Origin: Argopecten irradians
Lineage: Eukaryota; Mollusca; Bivalvia; Pectinida; Pectinidae
NCBI RefSeq assembly: GCF_041381155.1
Contig: NC_091139.1
Location: 5,518,383 to 5,582,382 of the forward strand
Length of the DNA: 64,000 nt
Direction: 5' to 3'
Under the pieces are notes generated by a model, which did not search any database, was not told the DNA's origin, and saw nothing but the letters and a program-made list of their open reading frames with translations. The first letter of the stretch is position 1; each line of letters begins with the position of its first letter. The position numbers and the translations under genes are program-made. Positions 59,260-64,000 of the stretch are shown here, piece after piece.

Positions 59260-62200
59260 TTAAGGAACTGAAATTCCTTGGTGTTCCATTGTCATTTTGG
59301 TATTTTGGTGGATATTCAGTTCTCGGTTACACATGATGTAACTTTCCTGAAATTGAAAAAAAAGGTATGTGAAAACATAACAAAGTGACAAAGGTACAAT
59401 ACCTAAACCTAAACGACATTTAATTTTTTAAATGAGAATGTTAAATTTTGTAGAATTGCAAAATTTATTACCTTGCCGTTTATACTACACTTAAATTATC
59501 ATCATCTTCTGAACAATTTAAATCGAATAATTCAAATGTACATGACGGATCATCTTTGGTTCTCAACCGTCGGCCTAATTACCGAACGTCGGTTGTCTAT
59601 CACTGTGTCAGATGGCAAAACAGCGAAATGAATCTTCATTGTTAAGATAGAGTACAAAGTGAATCTTAAATTTGTTTGGTATTGTAAGCTCATTAGAGCA
59701 GTAAAGTTGCACAAACTTACGTAACTATCGATGAAGGAAGGACGGCGGTACTGTAACTGTCTCACCACCTGGATCAGACTGGTTTGCTGATTCAGATTTA
59801 AGTTTTCTATAGCATTGGCCACCGTGCAGAATATACCACATTTTGAAGACCCGTTTCTGAAAAATATTTTTTTTTTTAAATTTTAACAATAATGATATTG
59901 ACATATTTGATATCCAAAGACATAAGATTTTTTGTTATTGTCGTAGCTTAGTGAGGAAACCAAATCATTATTATCTTTTGTCTTTATCTTGCATCCGTCC
60001 ACGATGTTTGTGACTTACATCGTAAACAAAAAAGGAAACAAAAACTAAGAAAATAATACAATGATAGCAAACAAGATTCTAAAATATCGATTGAATCTTT
60101 TTAATTTTTTTTTATATGAACAACCATTTTCACATAGTCGCGTGTTCTGTTGTCACTAATTTTTCTGCATATTTAATCTGTTATCGTTTGTTATCGTTAT
60201 CAAGTGTGATCAGTCGCGTCGGCGAAATGGTTTAGATATATCTCATTCTACCACTAGCTCTCCACCACAGGGACTGTGCTCTCCACCATTGAGTCGATTT
60301 GGAAGAGCGTTCATGTGATCGTAGTTGCTAATTCGTGGCGGACGTCAGACAGTTGCATTCCGAGTAAGTACTTTCATCAATTTCCGAAATATAACTAAAT
60401 GGTGAATTTCAAGTGGCGTCCATTATTATTTTAAAAGGTTCGAAGATAAAAAAAACCAAGCAATTATTTTTGTCATTGTTTGAAAGAGGAAATGATACCT
60501 GCAGACGACAGTTATTGGACCCGCGGAAGTGACGTTTCTCTGCCATTTCTGTACTGCGTTGACCGTTTGCGCAATGCAACCGTTGGGACATGTTTGTTTT
60601 CCATGTGGCCAATCACGCATTTGGAATATCTTCAGGTTTTGCAAGACGTCCTCCTCCTGAATAGTAGTAAAATCAATACTATGTGATGTATTATTCTTAT
60701 ACATGTTATATTGCATTCTTCTTAATATCTAGTGAGTTAGATAAAAAGACCTATACAAATAGCCAAAAGAAAAAGTTATTGAAATCAACCAAATCAATAA
60801 AGAGTTTGTATTTTGTTATTTATATACAAACCTACTGGTTAATAAATATCTTTAATTAACCAAAAATGTTAATAAGAAAAAGAATGGGATGTCGTTTATC
60901 AATTTGCCACTTTTTTAAAATGAAGTATATTTAAATATATACATTGTCAAAAGTAAATTAATGGGCCAAATGACTTTCTGGTTACCGATAGTATAGATAT
61001 GGCACCCTTTACAGTTACAATTATTACTCAAAGACTCGAAACAACAACCGGACTTAGTCGGTATTGTCACACCTACAGTGTTAGATAGGCTGACTTCAGT
61101 TATGGCGACGGGACCTTCAGTATAAGGGCTACTGGAAGTTGTTTGCTCAGAAAATAGTCTTTGTATTTCTGAGTCCTGTGAAGGTGTGAAGTCAGGACCC
61201 TATTAGAATGTTACATTATATCACATTAATAATATCATAACTAAATATCATATTACAAATGTTTTAGGTCAAGATCAAAGAAATGTTGAGATAAGTAATA
61301 GATATCAATAATTGGTTTTGAAATGCATCTTATTATATTTTCAGAAAAAAAACCAATGACATATGCAAATAAATAGGCATAGCAAATATTGACAAATAAG
61401 GCGATACAATATAAGATTGATTTGTAGATACGCCTCTTATTCTGGAATATATAAAATACTAACATTGATGTCGTCATCGCTGTCCAGGATCACTATCGCT
61501 GTTGACCTGTAATCGTAGATCATCGCCCAGAAATCATCAACTGTGTCCGGGAGTGGCCACTGAGTAGCTAGGTATCCCTCACATGTCTGGACGCTCTGTA
61601 ATACAAGGGAGATAAATCAATGACATTGATAGTCACGGGAGATAACTATATCTGTAATACAAGGGAGATTAATCAATGATATTGATAGGGGAGAAAAATT
61701 AATGGCATAGAGAGTTAGGGGAGATAAATCAATGGCATTGATACCCAAGGGAGATAATTAACTGGTTTTTAATTTACGTTGCAATTAAAGTACATTCTTC
61801 GACAGATTTTAGTTAAGGTAACCTGTTTTTATCAGACAAGATACCATAGGATTTTGCGAATGTTAATGTAACTTGCAGGTTGTCTTCTTCAAAAGGCACA
61901 TACTGTATTGATTTTTCCATAAGCGGGATTTCTTTCGATAAACATTTATATAACACCCATCGTTTCAAAAACAAATGAAAAATCAGAAGTCTTTCTGGTA
62001 CATCTAAACAAATATGTACACGTACGAGTGATTTTGACCCCCCCCCCCCCCAAAAAAAAAATAATAATAATAATAATTATAAAAATGAAAAGAAAAAAAA
62101 ACTGCATTACCGGTAAAATCACCGAGTTAATATAGTCCGTCTTGTTTGGAGAGTGTGACAACAGAATAGGACGATGCTTGTTGCCTGCAAAACCAATATG

Positions 62201-63099
62201 GTTGAATCACAAATAAATTGTAAATATAATACATTTCGGAGAACAAATTCCCCCAAAGAAATCTTTCCAAATAATAAAAATTATATCAACTATTAAAACA
62301 CAATTGTCGTTATGGGGAGGGCTTACTCGTTTACCCAAAGTCGGAGTAATATTAACACGAAATGAAACACAAGACAAATAAATTACAAATTGCTTAAAAT
62401 AAATAAATGCCTTTTGTACCTTCTCATAAGTTCTTTCATAATTTGTTTACATGTTTAGTTGGCGCCTTTGTACCAAGGACGCAGCTTTAACTTTGATAGT
62501 AAAAGTCTGTGTATCGTACGATGCTTTGTACAAATTTAGCAAGTTTTGATACAGCAAATTATACATACTGTTAACTGCTTTATTTTTGCGAGGTATACAA
62601 TTTCACGTAATTTCGAGAGAGAGCTCAAACGCATTATCAAATGCTTCACTTATAAAAAAACGTTTATATTAATGCACGAATGTCAGTAAGAATTTTCATC
62701 GTTTGTTTTCATTGATTATGTCCCGTTATACAAAATGCAAAGTGACGTATGTTACCCGGGTGGTTGGATTGACAGCTAGCGGTCCGTTAGTAGATAAGGT
62801 AATTACTTAGTTAGTTAGTTAGTAAGATGTACTTTCGAGGACATAATCTTGTATGAGCGTAAAGTATACCAACAGCGTTCAGATTCATGTTAACGCATGT
62901 GCATTCCTAATCTAATTGATTAGCAAAAGTTACCAAAGACATGAAGACCGGTCATATTGCTTCAGAAAGATTCAATGAAATCTTATATGACCTAATTACC
63001 TGGCAGTATTGCGGGGTCTCTGTTTTTTGTCTGGTTTTCTCTCGCCATACCATCCGATAGTTGGTCTCTTGGTATAGAAGGGCGATGTTTATCAAGCTT
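59260..63099 (-). CDS. Receptor-type tyrosine phosphatase, D2-like pseudophosphatase domain, 3' part
   Basis: Seven exons in transcript order: 63099-63000, 62184-62111, 61595-61464, 61175-61077, 60656-60499, 59856-59721 and 59346-59260. Phases fit at all joins; the fourth donor (GTAGGT) is the least certain. The product shows PTP landmarks: NKTDYINSVILP, GYLATQWPLPDTVDDFWAMI, IFQMRDWPHG, AGPITVVCRNGSSKCGIFC, and the C-terminal helix RRPSFIDSYESYIMCNREL. The WPD loop reads WPH, and the HCx5R signature reads V-C-RNGSS-K: the Cys stays, but His is Val, Arg is Lys and the WPD Asp is His. Such a domain should have little or no activity and is typical of D2 domains of receptor PTPs. Upstream exons (D1, membrane segment, ectodomain) would lie beyond 64,000. 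Confidence 0.83.
61604..61760. repeat. Short degenerate tandem repeat in phosphatase intron
   Basis: Four units of about 40 bases around AAGGGAGATAAATCAATGGC and ATTGATA, starting right at the acceptor side of the exon 61595-61464. GGGAGATAA(C/T) boxes are frequent throughout the window. Confidence 0.8.
62038..62088. repeat. C/A homopolymer and (AAT)n tract
   Basis: A run of 13 C, a run of 10 A and six ATA-type triplets. An ordinary simple repeat within the phosphatase intron, likely variable in length and prone to sequencing error. Confidence 0.9.
62185..62999 (-). other. Phosphatase intron, nothing else recognised
   Basis: AT-rich, no exon-like frame. A short (TTAG)n stretch lies near 62,808-62,826. 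Confidence 0.6.
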
Positions 63100-63239
63100 C
63101 TGTTAAATAATGAAATAAGCAATTTGTACTATATCTTACTGCTGTAACCAACTCCCGAAGTTATAATAATATTCTTTTCATTCCTATTTCATTCGCATCA
63201 GCTTTCTAAAATAACTTCTTTCATATGCAAATGAACAAA

Positions 63240-63816
63240 GGACTAGGTATGGTAAGGGTCTTCTGTTGCCCCCAAATCCGCTATTTTTCAAAGTCTGTTA
63301 CTTTAAAATGTGAATCTTGCATTTCAAATATTAACTACATAACTGACATATTTGATAGTGCTATTAGTTAATATAGCAGGTGTAGTTGCCATGGCAACCA
63401 TTTTTATTATTCATAAGTTATCTAAAATGTAAAATTATCATCAAAATTGGCCTTTTTTATGCAGGTTTTCATCTAGTTAACATAGAGCGCATTCTAGAAC
63501 AAACTTAATATTACTCAAAATGATGTATTCTTCGAGTCTGCGAATTTCCTTAAAATATAAAGGTTTGTTCTAGGCTGTGCTCTATTGCTTTTAAAACAAA
63601 AACTATCAAAAAGTATGCAAAATTTTCAAATTCACATAATCTATGTAAAGTAACCATGGTTATATAGCAAAAACATACTTTCTGTCAACAAAAATATCTT
63701 TAAGTTTTTATCAGGGGCTTATATAATATTTCAAACGCAGCAACTTTATTTCTAAATACTTAATTTGAAATTTGGTAGATTTAGGGGCCAAAAAGAGCCA
63801 TTACCATATCTAGTCC
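63240..63816. mobile_element. MITE with GGACTAGGTATGGTAAGGG ends
   Basis: The left end GGACTAGGTATGGTAAGGG is matched by the inverted GGACTAGATATGGTAATGG at the right; 577 bp. A second inverted pair, CATAGAGCGCATTCTAGAAC and its inverse, lies inside at 63,481-63,586. No coding capacity. The rest of 63,100-64,000 is probably intron of the phosphatase gene. Confidence 0.65.
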
Positions 63817-64000
63817 ATTATGAAAATGGTTACAAATTGTGTGGTTTTTTATGTACTTTTATGTGTTTATTCTTGAGACAAATTTAAAACAATGTTATGT
63901 ATAAAACAAACAGTATATTCAACGATCATTTTGACTGTCATTATATAATTTAATCATGAAATCTATCAAATGTATTGCTGTCAATGCTATCTCATACTGA

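Noticed and set aside
60966-61077. Longer version of the fourth phosphatase exon running on to a stop
   Set aside because: The frame stays open for a while, but phase only agrees with the next exon when the donor at 61,076 is used, and the extra residues look unlike a phosphatase.

Overview
The window looks like nuclear DNA of a marine mollusc, most likely a bivalve. It is AT-rich, its genes are split by introns with GT/AG borders, and it is dense in short DNA transposons, tRNA-derived SINEs (one family with a Meta-SINE-like central block), non-LTR retrotransposons and short tandem arrays. It also carries a B-box/coiled-coil gene pair and a receptor-type phosphatase domain of kinds often expanded in bivalves. 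The phylum is an inference from gene and repeat style; no species is claimed.

Layout. (1) 1-7.7 kb, + strand: the last four coding exons and a long 3' end of a gene I do not recognise. (2) 8.7-22.5 kb, - strand: a complete six-exon RAB10 gene (200 residues), convergent with gene 1, probably with a 3' UTR of several kb. Its introns hold two miniature LTR elements whose LTRs contain tRNA-Thr-like sequences, plus MITEs and hairpins. (3) 23-32 kb: no host gene recognised; MITE, SINE and LINE remains and a solo LTR of the first tRNA-bearing family. (4) 33.2-58.7 kb: a direct tandem duplication of a unit of about 9.6 kb, with a 2-bp microhomology junction at 42,789-42,790. Each unit holds one B-box/coiled-coil gene on the - strand; the left copy is frameshifted and the right copy is intact. 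The left unit contains an element with ten 146-bp repeats nested in a MITE. The right unit contains a nest of DNA transposons directly upstream of the gene and a Ty3/gypsy-related element with the unusual order gag-protease-integrase-RT-RNase H (Gmr1 type). (5) 59.2-63.1 kb, - strand: the last seven coding exons of a protein with a tyrosine-phosphatase domain lacking key catalytic residues, probably a membrane-distal D2 pseudophosphatase domain; the gene continues beyond the window.

The genes do not form a pathway. RAB10 is a vesicle-traffic GTPase, the B-box proteins are probably innate-immune or ubiquitin-related scaffolds, and the phosphatase domain is probably a regulatory module of a receptor. 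The most unusual items are the tRNA-Thr-bearing miniature LTR elements (two families, one with identical LTRs), the Gmr1-type element with a SCAN-like capsid region, and the local divergence at the 3' end of the duplicated B-box gene.
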